DNA from: an uncultured Armatimonadota bacterium
GTDB lineage: Bacteria; Armatimonadota; Armatimonadia; Armatimonadales; Armatimonadaceae
Assembly: GCA_903881535.1 (NCBI GenBank)
Contig: CAIRTT010000055.1
Span: 1-58,391, forward strand
Length of the DNA stretch: 58,391 nt
Reading direction: 5' to 3'
Each line of letters opens with the position of its first letter. The stretch's first letter is position 1. Shown in pieces: positions 40,474 to 48,713 of the stretch. The notes under the pieces are model-generated. The model searched no databases. It saw only the letters and a list, made by a program, of their open reading frames with translations, and was not told the origin of the DNA. The position numbers and the translations under genes were made by a program.

Positions 40474-42828
40474 ATGGCAATTGAAAAACTAATGCGCGCA
40501 GACGATCTCCCAGCCGGAGATGTGGATGTTGAGGTAGATGAAGGTCCAGCGTTGGACGTGGACATAGAGTTTGATCAAGATACGGGTGATGTAATTGTTG
40601 GGATTGGTGAAGGCGAGGACGATGTCCCGTTTGACGCCAACCTTGCAGAGGTGGTGGACAAATCAGTGCTCACGGGCATTGGCGCAACATTGCTTTCTTT
40701 GTTTGAAGCGGACAAAGCATCGCGCAAAGACTGGGAAGACCAGTACAGCAAGGGCTTGAAGCTCTTGGGCTTCAACATCGAAGAGCGTACCCGTCCATTT
40801 AAGGGTGCGTGTGGCGTGAGCCACCCTTTACTCTCTGAATCCATTGTGCAATTTCAGTCGCAAGCGCTCAAAGAGTTGTTGCCAGCCGACGGTCCTGTTC
40901 GCACACAGGTGCTGGGCAAGGAAACGCGTGAAAAGATCATGCAGGCCGAGCGGGTGAGCGACTTCATGAACTACCAGATCACTTCGGTAATGGAAGAGTA
41001 CACACCCGAGTTCGACCAACTGTTGTTTTACACAGGCTACGGCGGATCCACCTTCAAGAAGGTGTACTACGATGAGGCCAAGGGCCGCATGGTCTCTGCT
41101 TTGGTGCTGCCAGACGACCTGTACATCCCGTACAACGGCTCAAGCGTGATGAGCGAATGCGAGCGCGTGACGCACCGCATTTATATGTCCACCAACGCGT
41201 ACAAGAAGGCCGTGATGCGCGGTCAATACTTGGATACCGCGATGGCGCAGGCGACCAACATCGGTTCGCAAACGCAGATCAGAAAAGAAGTTGACAAGCT
41301 CACCGGTATTTCGGCCACATCGGACGAAGAAGAGTTGAGCCTGTTGGAATTCGAGATTGAGTATGACCTCGAAGGCTTTGAACACAAGGATGAAGACGGT
41401 GAACCCACGGGTATGGCGCTGCCGTACATCATCACAATGGATGAGAACTCCATGGACGTGGTGGGTGTCCGCCGCAACTGGAAAGAGGGCGACAAGCTCT
41501 TCCGTCCAAAGCAATACTACGTGCATTACATGCTGGTCCAAGGCCCTGGGGCGTATGGCCTGGGCTTTTTGCAGCTGGTGGGCGGCTTGTCAAAGACCGC
41601 CACTGGCGCATTGCAGCAATTGATTGATGCGGGCACGTTGGTGAACTTGCCTGCAGGCTTTAAGGCCAAGGGCGCGCGGATCATGAACGATGACGTGCCG
41701 ATTCAACCGGGCGAGTGGCGCGATATCGATGTGGGGGGAGCGGAGATTCAGTCTTCTATGCTGCCACTACCCTACAAAGAGCCAAGCCAGACGTTGTTTG
41801 CACTGCTTGGTTTCTGTGTGGACGCCGGCCGGCGCATGGCCAGCATCACCGACATGCAAGTCGGTGACAGCAACCAGAATGCTGCTGTGGGCACCACCAT
41901 TGCGCTCTTGGAAAAGGGCAGCTCGGTCATGTCCGCAATTCACAAGCGCCTGCACTACAGCCAGCGCCTGGAATTTCAATTGTTGGCCAAGGGTTTTGGC
42001 GAGTTCCTCCCGGATGAGTACCCCTACGATGTGCCGGGCGAAAGCCGCACCATCAAACGCAAAGATTTTGATGATCGCTGCGTCAGTGTGCTACCTGTTT
42101 CTGACCCCAACATCTTCTCGGTTGCCCAACGCATCACCATGGCGCAGACGCAGCTGCAGTTGGCTCAGAGCGCACCGCAAATGCACAACATGTACGAGGC
42201 CTACCGCCGCATGTATGAAGCAATTGGTGTGCGGGATATTGATGGCATTTTGAACACGCAGAACGTGGACAAACCCAAGGACCCAGCCAGCGAAAACAGC
42301 CAGGCATTGGATGGCTCTCCGCTTAAGGCATTCTCTGGCCAACAGCATGACGCGCATATCACAGCTCACTTGCTGTTTGGTATGTCTCCCATGATGGGCA
42401 GTATGCCCAACGTGGCCACCAACATCCAGAAACACGTCTTTGAGCACATCACGCTTAAGGCGGAAGAAGAAGTTGAAGCGGAGATCTTCCGTCAATACGG
42501 CGTGGACCCCGGCCGCATGGTTTCTGCCTTGCAGCGTGAAGCTATGGTGGCTCTAAAGGTCACCCAGTTCTACCAACAAGTCAAGCAGGAGCAGACCCAA
42601 CTGTCCGGCGGGGACCAGCCGCCACCTGACCCATTGGTCGAGCTCAAGAAACAGGAGCTGGCGCAGTCTGCGCAGCGTGATCAAGCTAAGTCACAGATGG
42701 AACAGGCTCGTTTGCAGTTTGATCAGAAGCGCGAAACGGACGACATGCAGGTGGATCAGGCCAAATTGGCGATTCAAGCTGCTAAAAATGGACCACAAGG
42801 AGCCCGAAATGCCAATCAAGCCCAGTAA
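40474..42828 (+). CDS. portal protein (P22-type)
   Basis: 784 residues with AAGGAA before ATG. Acidic N-terminal ~75 residues, then DWEDQYSKGLKLLGFNIEERTRPFKGACGVSHPLL, QSQALKELLPADGPVRTQ, the alpha/beta crown and wing region, and a Gln/Ala-rich C-terminal barrel-like helix (~690-775). Length and order match large portal proteins of P22-like short-tailed phages. Forms the dodecameric DNA channel. Confidence 0.88.
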   Translation: MAIEKLMRADDLPAGDVDVEVDEGPALDVDIEFDQDTGDVIVGIGEGEDDVPFDANLAEVVDKSVLTGIGATLLSLFEADKASRKDWEDQYSKGLKLLGFNIEERTRPFKGACGVSHPLLSESIVQFQSQALKELLPADGPVRTQVLGKETREKIMQAERVSDFMNYQITSVMEEYTPEFDQLLFYTGYGGSTFKKVYYDEAKGRMVSALVLPDDLYIPYNGSSVMSECERVTHRIYMSTNAYKKAVMRGQYLDTAMAQATNIGSQTQIRKEVDKLTGISATSDEEELSLLEFEIEYDLEGFEHKDEDGEPTGMALPYIITMDENSMDVVGVRRNWKEGDKLFRPKQYYVHYMLVQGPGAYGLGFLQLVGGLSKTATGALQQLIDAGTLVNLPAGFKAKGARIMNDDVPIQPGEWRDIDVGGAEIQSSMLPLPYKEPSQTLFALLGFCVDAGRRMASITDMQVGDSNQNAAVGTTIALLEKGSSVMSAIHKRLHYSQRLEFQLLAKGFGEFLPDEYPYDVPGESRTIKRKDFDDRCVSVLPVSDPNIFSVAQRITMAQTQLQLAQSAPQMHNMYEAYRRMYEAIGVRDIDGILNTQNVDKPKDPASENSQALDGSPLKAFSGQQHDAHITAHLLFGMSPMMGSMPNVATNIQKHVFEHITLKAEEEVEAEIFRQYGVDPGRMVSALQREAMVALKVTQFYQQVKQEQTQLSGGDQPPPDPLVELKKQELAQSAQRDQAKSQMEQARLQFDQKRETDDMQVDQAKLAIQAAKNGPQGARNANQAQ

Positions 42829-42964
42829 ATTACAAAAAACAGCGGCAAAAGCACCTAAACCGGTGCAGATGCCGGGCCCTAAACCAGTTGCCAAGGCGGA
42901 TACCCAGCCGGGCGTAACCTACGTTTACCGAAAAGATGCTTTTAAAAAGGTAAAATTGGCATAA
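42809..42964 (+). CDS. 51-residue basic Pro/Lys-rich protein
   Basis: Starts at ATG 42809 inside the portal gene end (another frame), with AAGGAG 8 bases upstream. MPIKPSKLQKTAAKAPKPVQ, then VTYVYRKDAFKKVKLA. Very basic; perhaps a minor head protein that contacts DNA. A longer frame from 42677 is a shadow. Confidence 0.6.
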   Translation: MPIKPSKLQKTAAKAPKPVQMPGPKPVAKADTQPGVTYVYRKDAFKKVKLA

Positions 42965-42969
42965 AAACC

Positions 42970-42997
42970 TTGCACGTTATATTTCCCAGTGCATAAT
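42970..42997 (+). promoter_or_regulatory. promoter before capsid assembly genes
   Basis: TTGCAC (42970-42975), 16 bp, CATAAT (42992-42997), 54 bases before ATG 43052. Close to sigma70 consensus; would drive the head genes independently of the terminase-portal transcript. Confidence 0.55.
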
Positions 42998-43051
42998 GCA
43001 TTCGGAACCCTTCGGACAGGGGAGAAACTGTCTGCTTCATTGGAGTAATCC

Positions 43052-43237
43052 ATGCTTGAGTTTGCTGAAGCTGTGCAAAGCAGCATTAGAAGGTTGCAAC
43101 GGGACACCGAAGCAATGCTTGTGGCTGGAAAACCACAAAATATGGAGCAGTACAAGTTCCTTCTTGGCCGTTTGGAGGGTTTTAGGTTTATCGATGAGGC
43201 TGTCAAAGACCTCTTGATAAAAAATCCTGATAACTGA
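43052..43237 (+). CDS. conserved small phage protein (NMEQYKFLLGRLEG motif)
   Basis: 61 residues, helical: LEFAEAVQSSIRRLQRDTE, then NMEQYKFLLGRLEGFRFIDEAVKDLL. This exact style of small protein is frequent next to portal and scaffold genes in marine phages. TGGAG precedes the ATG. Probably a minor head or assembly factor. Confidence 0.8.
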   Translation: MLEFAEAVQSSIRRLQRDTEAMLVAGKPQNMEQYKFLLGRLEGFRFIDEAVKDLLIKNPDN

Positions 43238-43247
43238 GGGCCAATAC

Positions 43248-43700
43248 ATGGAAATGACTGCGTTAGAGAAGAAGTGGGCCGAAGAATCTGAGGCAGCTGT
43301 GGCAGAAACAGCGGTTGCCGAGATATCTGAGAGCGGCCAGAACACGGAAGCAATCGGGGAGAGCATCCTTGAGCACCTTCCGCAGCCTACAGGGTGGCGA
43401 ATCGTCATCCTTCCTTACCGAGGTGCGGCGAAAAGCAAGGGCGGCATTGCCTTGGCTGATTCGACCATTGAACGGGCACAACTTTCCACCACTTGCGGGT
43501 ATGTTTTGGCGGTAGGCCCTCTGGCTTACGCAGATGAAGCCAAATTTCCCAATGGGCCATGGTGCAAAAAGGGTGATTGGATTATTTTTGGACGATATGC
43601 AGGCGCGCGCATGAATATCGACGGTGGCGAGATCCGAATCTTGAACGATGACGAGATCCTGGCCACGATCAAAGATCCCGAAGACATTTTGCACATGTAA
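43248..43700 (+). CDS. GroES-like co-chaperonin fold protein
   Basis: 150 residues; ATG 43248 or 43254. Residues 1-45 are acidic and helical. The rest resembles chaperonin-10: PTGWRIVILPYRGAAKSKGGIALADST (mobile-loop region), TCGYVLAVGPLAY, GDWIIFGRYAGARMNIDGGEIRILNDDEILATI. Phages such as T4 (gp31) use GroES homologues to help GroEL fold their capsid protein. Its place just before scaffold and capsid supports this. Confidence 0.75.
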   Translation: MEMTALEKKWAEESEAAVAETAVAEISESGQNTEAIGESILEHLPQPTGWRIVILPYRGAAKSKGGIALADSTIERAQLSTTCGYVLAVGPLAYADEAKFPNGPWCKKGDWIIFGRYAGARMNIDGGEIRILNDDEILATIKDPEDILHM

Positions 43701-43709
43701 GGAACAGAT

Positions 43710-44636
43710 ATGGCTATAGAAACCCCCGATTCTCAATTGGAATTTGACTTAGGAGCCGACGAGTCTGCGGCAGACGTAGTTATTGACACTGCGCCTCCGC
43801 AAGAAGACGGCTCCCTGTCCCTTTCCCCTGCCTCAGAGCAGGACAGTAAGCACCGCAGCGAGTTGGACCAAGTCAATGACAACGTCCAAAAGCGGATTGC
43901 TAAGCTAACAGGCCGCATGCGTGAAGCAGAGCGCCGTGAGCAGGCGGCAATCGAGTATGCCCGCGGCCTGCAGTCCCAAACCCAGCAGTTGGAACAGAAG
44001 TTAGTGAACACTGACTACAGCCGACTGAATGAGGCCAAGACCCGTTTAGATACTCAGCAAGCCACCCTCAAACAGATCATTCGCAAGGCGCGTGAAGAGG
44101 GTGACTACGACACTGAGGTGGAAGCACAAGAACGGCTGACCAATTTGACGCTTGAGCAGCGTCAAGTGGCTGGTTGGTTGCAGACGCAACAACAGCATGT
44201 CGAAAACTACCAGCGAAACCCTGCCCAGCAGTACCAGCCGCAGGCCCAGCAGCCTGCAAAGCCTGCTCCTAGCGAAAAAGCGGAGGGCTGGGCGGCTCGT
44301 AACTCTTGGTTTGGCCAGGATCGTGTGCTAACCTATGGTGCATGGGGAATCCATCAAACTCTTGTTGAACAAGAGGGGGTTGACCCAGAATCAGATGAGT
44401 ACTACACTGAACTTGACCGTCGTCTTCGGGATGAATTCCCGAAACGCTTTGCCGGTGAAAGCCAGCAACAAAGCCAATCCAGACAACAGCGTTCCGCACC
44501 CGCTGTTGCCCCTGCAACCCGTAGTTCGGGAGTGAATAGTGTGCGCCGTACTGTCCGGCTATCGCCGAGTCAGGTTGCTATTGCAAAAAAATTGGGTGTT
44601 CCTATTGAGGAATACGCCAAGTACGTGAAGGAATGA
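43710..44636 (+). CDS. capsid scaffolding protein
   Basis: 308 residues. Acidic N-terminus, long coiled coil at ~50-155 (NDNVQKRIAKLTGRMREAERREQAAIEYAR, split by eye), a Gln/Pro linker (~160-190), a folded part with WAARNSWFGQDRVLTYGAWGIHQTLVEQEG (~193-225), and a basic C-terminal helix-loop-helix ending AIAKKLGVPIEEYAKYVKE. This matches phage scaffolds, whose basic C-terminus binds the capsid protein. Confidence 0.8.
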   Translation: MAIETPDSQLEFDLGADESAADVVIDTAPPQEDGSLSLSPASEQDSKHRSELDQVNDNVQKRIAKLTGRMREAERREQAAIEYARGLQSQTQQLEQKLVNTDYSRLNEAKTRLDTQQATLKQIIRKAREEGDYDTEVEAQERLTNLTLEQRQVAGWLQTQQQHVENYQRNPAQQYQPQAQQPAKPAPSEKAEGWAARNSWFGQDRVLTYGAWGIHQTLVEQEGVDPESDEYYTELDRRLRDEFPKRFAGESQQQSQSRQQRSAPAVAPATRSSGVNSVRRTVRLSPSQVAIAKKLGVPIEEYAKYVKE

Positions 44637-44638
44637 AC

Positions 44639-45118
44639 ATGAGCAAAATTACCATCGACAGAGCCGAACGCGGTGAGGAATCCCGTGATAAAGCAGTTCG
44701 TCGCAAGCCTTGGACACCCCCTTCTCGCTTGGACACACCTCCCGCCCCTGAAGGCTACAAGTACCATTGGATTCGCGCTGAAGTCAATGGTTTCCAGGAT
44801 AAGCAGAACGTGTACTCGCGTCTGCGTGAGGGCTACGAGCTGGTTCGCATCGACGAACTGCCCGCAGCCTACCAAGGGATGATGCCATCTGTTGAAGATG
44901 GCAAACACGCAGGCGTAGTTGCCGTGGGTGGTCTTCTCTTGGGCAAGATTCCGTTGGAAACCGTGGGTGAGCGCAACCAACACTACCGTCAGCGGGCCAG
45001 AGAACAGTTGGAAGCAGTTGACAACGAGATGATGCGAGAAAACGCACACTCTACAATGCGCATTCAGAACCCCGAGAGGAGTTCTAGGACCACTTTTGGT
45101 GGCCGACAGGCTGAGTAA
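44639..45118 (+). CDS. head-cluster virion protein of unknown function
   Basis: 159 residues from ATG 44639 (GAAGGA 6 bases before); ATG 44633 overlapping the scaffold stop is an alternative. RKPWTPPSRLDTPPAPEGYKYHWIRAEVNG and NVYSRLREGYELVRIDELP form a motif set repeated in many marine phage head clusters between scaffold and capsid genes. Likely structural. Confidence 0.7.
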   Translation: MSKITIDRAERGEESRDKAVRRKPWTPPSRLDTPPAPEGYKYHWIRAEVNGFQDKQNVYSRLREGYELVRIDELPAAYQGMMPSVEDGKHAGVVAVGGLLLGKIPLETVGERNQHYRQRAREQLEAVDNEMMRENAHSTMRIQNPERSSRTTFGGRQAE

Positions 45119-45153
45119 GCCTAAAGCCATTTTTTAATCTATAGGAGCTTCAC

Positions 45154-45735
45154 ATGGCAAACATGAATAAGCCTTTTGGTTTGCGTCCGATGGGTAACCT
45201 TTCTGCTACTGGTGCACAGAAGCAGTATGGCTACCAAATCGCCGATAACCAATCTGGCGCAATCTTCCAGGGCGACCTGGTTGTCGTCTATGACGGCTAC
45301 ATCATCAAGTACGACGCGGCTACGCACACTGCCCCTACCGGCGTGTTCAACGGTTGCCAATACTTGGATCCTACTCGTGCTAACAAGCCGACATGGAAAA
45401 ACTACTACCCCGGTAGCGTTGACATCACCCAAGGTCAAATTGACTGCGAAGTGGTGGATGACCCAAGCCAGTTGTTCTTGATCCAAGCTGCCGGCACCAT
45501 TGCCCAAGCTGACATCGGCAAAAACGCTGACCCAACCGCAAGCACTACTGGCGATACCACCACTGGTATTTCCAATGCTACATTGGGCACACCCGCAAAG
45601 ACTGCTGCATTGACTATGAAGATTGTTGGCTTGAGCAATGCTCCTGACAACGCTTTGGGCCAATATGCGGTAATGGTTGTTAAACTTAATCAACACCAGT
45701 ACGGTAGCGTCGGTGTTGCTGCTGATGGAGCTTAA
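45154..45735 (+). CDS. head decoration/stabilisation protein candidate
   Basis: 193 residues, with ATAGGAG before ATG. MNKPFGLRPMGNLSATG near the start is a signature of a structural protein encoded immediately before the major capsid protein in many related phages. Beta-rich with Thr/Gly loops (ASTTGDTTTGISNATLG). Probably binds the capsid surface. Confidence 0.7.
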   Translation: MANMNKPFGLRPMGNLSATGAQKQYGYQIADNQSGAIFQGDLVVVYDGYIIKYDAATHTAPTGVFNGCQYLDPTRANKPTWKNYYPGSVDITQGQIDCEVVDDPSQLFLIQAAGTIAQADIGKNADPTASTTGDTTTGISNATLGTPAKTAALTMKIVGLSNAPDNALGQYAVMVVKLNQHQYGSVGVAADGA

Positions 45736-45737
45736 TC

Positions 45738-46649
45738 ATGGCAATTACCCGTTCCCAACTTGTAAAAGAACTCGAGCCAGGCCTGAACGCATTGTTTGGT
45801 TTGGAATACAAACGTTATGTCAACGAACACGAAGAGATCTTCTCGATCGAAACGTCTGACCGTGCGTTTGAAGAGGAAGTGATGCTGACCGGCTTCGGTA
45901 CTGCACCTGTGAAGACTGAAGGCGCTGGCGTTCAGTACGATATGGCTCAGGAATCGTTTACCGCTCGGTACACACACGAAACCATTGCTATGGCTTTCGC
46001 CCTGACTGAAGAAGCCGTCGAGGACAACCTCTACGACCGTCTGTCTGGTCGTTACACCAAGGCCTTGGCTCGTTCCATGTCCAACACCAAGCAGGTTAAA
46101 GGTGCTTCTGTGCTGAACAACGCATTTACTGCCGGCAACTATGCTGGTGGTGACGGTGTTGCTTTGTGCTCGACTGCTCACCCCACTGCCATGGGCCCCA
46201 ACTTCGCCAACACGCCTGCTGTGCCTGCTGACTTGAACGAGACTTCTCTCGAGCAAGCCATCATTGACATTGCAGCGTTTACAGACGAACGCGGTTTGAA
46301 GGTTGCTCTGACAGGTCGCAAGATGATTGTGCCTAAAGAGTTGCAGTTCACTGCGGAACGCCTGATGAAGTCCACTTTGCGTACAAGTACTGCTGACAAC
46401 GACATCAACGCGGTCAAGTCCATGGGCTTGATTCCTGAAGGTTTCGCTGTCAACCACTACCTGACAGACATCAACGCTTGGTTCATCATCACTGATGCTC
46501 CAAACGGCTTGAAGATGTTTGAGCGTTCACCAATCAAAACCGCTTTTGAAGGCGACTTTGACACTGGTAACGTGCGCTACAAGGCCCGTGAGCGTTACAG
46601 CTTCGGCTGGTCTGACCCACGCGGTATCTACGGTTCGCCCGGCGCGTAA
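45738..46649 (+). CDS. major capsid protein
   Basis: 303 residues, two bases after the previous stop. SQLVKELEPGLNALFGLEYKRYVNEHEEIFSIE at the N-terminus, VQYDMAQESFTARYTHETIAMAFALTEEAVEDNLYDRL in the middle and FDTGNVRYKARERYSFGWSDPRGIYGSPGA at the end are typical of an HK97-fold, Mu-like major head subunit. Position after scaffold and before a strong terminator fits the most highly expressed gene. Confidence 0.92.
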   Translation: MAITRSQLVKELEPGLNALFGLEYKRYVNEHEEIFSIETSDRAFEEEVMLTGFGTAPVKTEGAGVQYDMAQESFTARYTHETIAMAFALTEEAVEDNLYDRLSGRYTKALARSMSNTKQVKGASVLNNAFTAGNYAGGDGVALCSTAHPTAMGPNFANTPAVPADLNETSLEQAIIDIAAFTDERGLKVALTGRKMIVPKELQFTAERLMKSTLRTSTADNDINAVKSMGLIPEGFAVNHYLTDINAWFIITDAPNGLKMFERSPIKTAFEGDFDTGNVRYKARERYSFGWSDPRGIYGSPGA

Positions 46650-46667
46650 TATTTCTTCGGAAATATT
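46648..46667 (+). other. UUCG-capped hairpin at the capsid gene stop
   Basis: AATATTTC-TTCG-GAAATATT overlaps the TAA stop. A very stable tetraloop that may protect the capsid mRNA 3' end or help the terminator just downstream. Confidence 0.7.
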
Positions 46668-46673
46668 TGAGAA

Positions 46674-46695
46674 GGGGGCCTTGTGCCCCCTTTTT
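46674..46695 (+). terminator. rho-independent terminator after major capsid gene
   Basis: GGGGGC (46674-46679), loop CTTGT, GCCCCC (46685-46690), T5. Textbook terminator 25 bases after the capsid stop. Confidence 0.85.
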
Positions 46696-46730
46696 ATTTG
46701 ATGTATATTGTCTTTAATCCGGGCTCATCC

Positions 46731-46773
46731 GGTGTTCTAACAGTCCCGGCTGACGACATGCAGACAGAACACC
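46731..46773. repeat. 8-bp inverted repeat in the leader of the next gene
   Basis: GGTGTTCT (46731-46738) and AGAACACC (46766-46773), 27 bases apart, between the capsid terminator and ATG 46798. Possible leader structure. Confidence 0.45.
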
Positions 46774-46797
46774 CTCACTTGCATGTAAGGATCTATC

Positions 46798-47319
46798 ATG
46801 GCAAATACCACCTTCACCGGCCCAGTTCGTTCCCTTAACGGCTTTCAGTCCGTCTCCAAAAGCGCAACCACTGGCGCAGTCACCGTAACGGCTACTTTTG
46901 ACGCTACCAGTAGCGTCACCAACTTGACTACTACGGCGCTGGTTTATAGAAACGAAAACCACCCTACAACCGCGGCTATTAACGCTACGGCCACGGCCAC
47001 TGCAGCACAGGTTGCAACTGGCTATATCACTTCCACTTCAGCAGCTCCCACGACCATTACGTTGCCAACAGGGACGCTGCTTGGCGCTGCCCTTGGAGCG
47101 ACCAAAGGCACCAATATAAACCTGTACATTGACAACACCGCTGGCGCGTCTACCGTAACTATTGCTGTAGCTACCAACGGTATTTTGTCCGCTGCCGCTG
47201 CCGCTGGTGCTGGCGCGGGTGCAGGCTTGTTGACTGTTCCTTCTGGTGCAACAGGTTTGGCCCGATTTACGCTGACATTTTCTAGTGCAACAGCTTATGT
47301 GTTCTCGCGTACACTTTAA
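46798..47319 (+). CDS. head fibre/decoration-like structural protein
   Basis: 173 residues, very Thr/Ala/Ser-rich beta protein. MANTTFTGPVRSLNGFQSVSKSATTGA at the start is frequent in related phages just after the capsid gene. Ala/Gly run (ILSAAAAAGAGAGAGLL). AAGGAT precedes ATG. Likely decorates the capsid. Confidence 0.65.
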   Translation: MANTTFTGPVRSLNGFQSVSKSATTGAVTVTATFDATSSVTNLTTTALVYRNENHPTTAAINATATATAAQVATGYITSTSAAPTTITLPTGTLLGAALGATKGTNINLYIDNTAGASTVTIAVATNGILSAAAAAGAGAGAGLLTVPSGATGLARFTLTFSSATAYVFSRTL

Positions 47320-47327
47320 TTGATCTA

Positions 47328-47343
47328 GGGGGCCTCGGCCCCC
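47328..47343 (+). terminator. GC hairpin after the decoration-like gene
   Basis: GGGGGCC-TC-GGCCCCC, 8 bases after the stop; only a short T-run follows, so probably a weak terminator. Confidence 0.5.
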
Positions 47344-47363
47344 CGTTTACAAGGAGATTAATT

Positions 47364-47867
47364 ATGGGTTTTCAATTTGACGTACTATCCGCGCACCTGA
47401 ACGGGAGTGGCCAGCTTGTCGCAGGCCGCGCCCGTTTAAAAGCGCTGATCCAAATAGGCAGTGCCACAGCAGGCACCGTCAACATTTGGGACACGACAAC
47501 TGCCCCTGCTGCAATGACTTATGCGCGCACGGGCACCACGGTGACGGTCACAAACAATGCTCACGGCCTAGTGACCGGGGATGTAGTTGGTCTAACCTTT
47601 GCCGCAGGCACAGGGGGCACGGCAACAAACGGTAATTATTCAATTACCAAAACTGGGGCCAACACCTACACCGTCGTAGACCTAAACTCCGGTTCCATTA
47701 CCGCGGGGGCAGCGGGAACCCAGGGTACGCGCTGGTTGATGTCGATAGACACCAACGCCACATCAGACGTAGTACCTTTGTTAATCCCCGGGGACGGCAT
47801 AGTTGCCCGAAACGGTATCTATGCCCAACTGAGCAATCAGGCCGGCATCACAATCTTTTACGGTTAA
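47364..47867 (+). CDS. structural protein with FCCH-like insertion
   Basis: 167 residues. Outer part (MGFQFDVLSAHLNGSGQLVAGRARLKAL and GIYAQLSNQAGITIFYG) is a beta protein of the head-neck cluster. Residues ~50-100 (YARTGTTVTVTNNAHGLVTGDVVGL, NGNYSITKTGANTYTVVDL) form an inserted domain of the kind called FCCH-like in phage proteins, also present in the tail hub (2224). AAGGAG precedes ATG. Confidence 0.65.
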   Translation: MGFQFDVLSAHLNGSGQLVAGRARLKALIQIGSATAGTVNIWDTTTAPAAMTYARTGTTVTVTNNAHGLVTGDVVGLTFAAGTGGTATNGNYSITKTGANTYTVVDLNSGSITAGAAGTQGTRWLMSIDTNATSDVVPLLIPGDGIVARNGIYAQLSNQAGITIFYG

Positions 47868-47877
47868 GGAGTCCATC

Positions 47878-48066
47878 ATGGGACGTGCAGCAAAAATGGC
47901 AGATGATCAGTACCAAGGCGAAGTTCAGCCCGGTGCGCAAAAGCAAGACATGAGCAAAGGCGGTCCCAAGCAGACCCCACGCAAGAATCAATACCAGGCC
48001 CCTAGTGCTTCGGTATCTCCACGTGGTGTTGGCCAAGCCCGCAATAAGCCTTGCAAGATGTACTAA
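47878..48066 (+). CDS. small basic structural-cluster protein
   Basis: 62 residues, Gln/Lys/Gly/Pro-rich, probably disordered (AAKMADDQYQGEVQPGAQKQ). AAGGAG precedes ATG. Ends NKPCKMY. No family recognised. Confidence 0.65.
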   Translation: MGRAAKMADDQYQGEVQPGAQKQDMSKGGPKQTPRKNQYQAPSASVSPRGVGQARNKPCKMY

Positions 48067-48075
48067 AGGAAAGCC

Positions 48076-48234
48076 ATGAAAGCTGGACTGTACGCAAACA
48101 TCCACGCCAAACAGGAGCGCATCAAAGCCGGTAGCGGCGAGAAAATGCGCAAAGTTGGTGTAAAAGGTGCGCCTACAGCAGCCGCTTTCAAGGCATCGGC
48201 TAAAACAGCCAAAAAGCCAAAGGCTCCAAAATGA
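48076..48234 (+). CDS. 52-residue conserved phage protein (MKAGLYANIHAKQERIKAG)
   Basis: Begins MKAGLYANIHAKQERIKAGS; the second half is basic and Ala-rich (APTAAAFKASAKTAKKPKAPK). This is a very recurrent small protein in freshwater and marine phages, always near the DUF6321-like gene that follows here with an ATGA overlap. Likely a minor virion protein. Confidence 0.75.
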   Translation: MKAGLYANIHAKQERIKAGSGEKMRKVGVKGAPTAAAFKASAKTAKKPKAPK

Positions 48235-48473
48235 CTTCCCCCGCATGGCAGCGTAAAGAAGGTAAAAACCCTAAAGGCGGCTTGAACGCCAAAGGGCGCG
48301 CTTCTGCTAAGGCCCAGGGCATGAACCTGAAGCCCCCGCAACCTGAGGGTGGTAAACGCAAAGACTCTTTTTGTGCCCGCATGGAGGGCATGAAAGAAAA
48401 GTTGACCAGTGCGAAGACGGCCAAAGACCCGGATTCGCGCATTAACAAGAGCCTGCGGGCATGGAAATGTTAG
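48231..48473 (+). CDS. DUF6321-like conserved basic protein
   Basis: 80 residues. AWQRKEGKNPKGGLNAKGR, then KDSFCARMEGMKEKLTSAKT and RINKSLRAWKC. The pattern is diagnostic of a small basic family (DUF6321 as I recall) found in many tailed phages. Function unknown; the charge suggests DNA or capsid contact. Confidence 0.85.
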   Translation: MTSPAWQRKEGKNPKGGLNAKGRASAKAQGMNLKPPQPEGGKRKDSFCARMEGMKEKLTSAKTAKDPDSRINKSLRAWKC

Positions 48474-48713
48474 ATGGACTTGAACACTATTTGGTCAGCG
48501 GCGCTGACTCTTATAACTACGCTCATCGGAATAATGATGAAAGAGAAGTTTGCGGAGCTCAAGCGGCTAGACATTCTTCTCAACAAAACACGAGAGGAAA
48601 TAGCACGTGATTACGTTACTCAAACAGAAATTCAGCGCATTACTGACCACATTGACCAACGGTTTAACCGCCTTGAAGCAAAAATTGACCAGCTTATTCA
48701 AGCGGGGACCTGA
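48474..48713 (+). CDS. small TM plus coiled-coil protein
   Basis: 79 residues. TM at ~5-22 (TIWSAALTLITTLIGIMM) and a charged coiled coil (~23-75: FAELKRLDILLNKTREEIARDY, IDQRFNRLEAKIDQLIQ). The design is common in small phage membrane proteins. Starts directly after the previous stop and overlaps the next ATG. Confidence 0.7.
   Translation: MDLNTIWSAALTLITTLIGIMMKEKFAELKRLDILLNKTREEIARDYVTQTEIQRITDHIDQRFNRLEAKIDQLIQAGT

Noticed and set aside
45138..45150. CTATAGGAG before the decoration gene as a third T7-like promoter
   Set aside because: Better explained as the ribosome site; lacks the AAAAAGTT upstream part of the inverted repeat arms.
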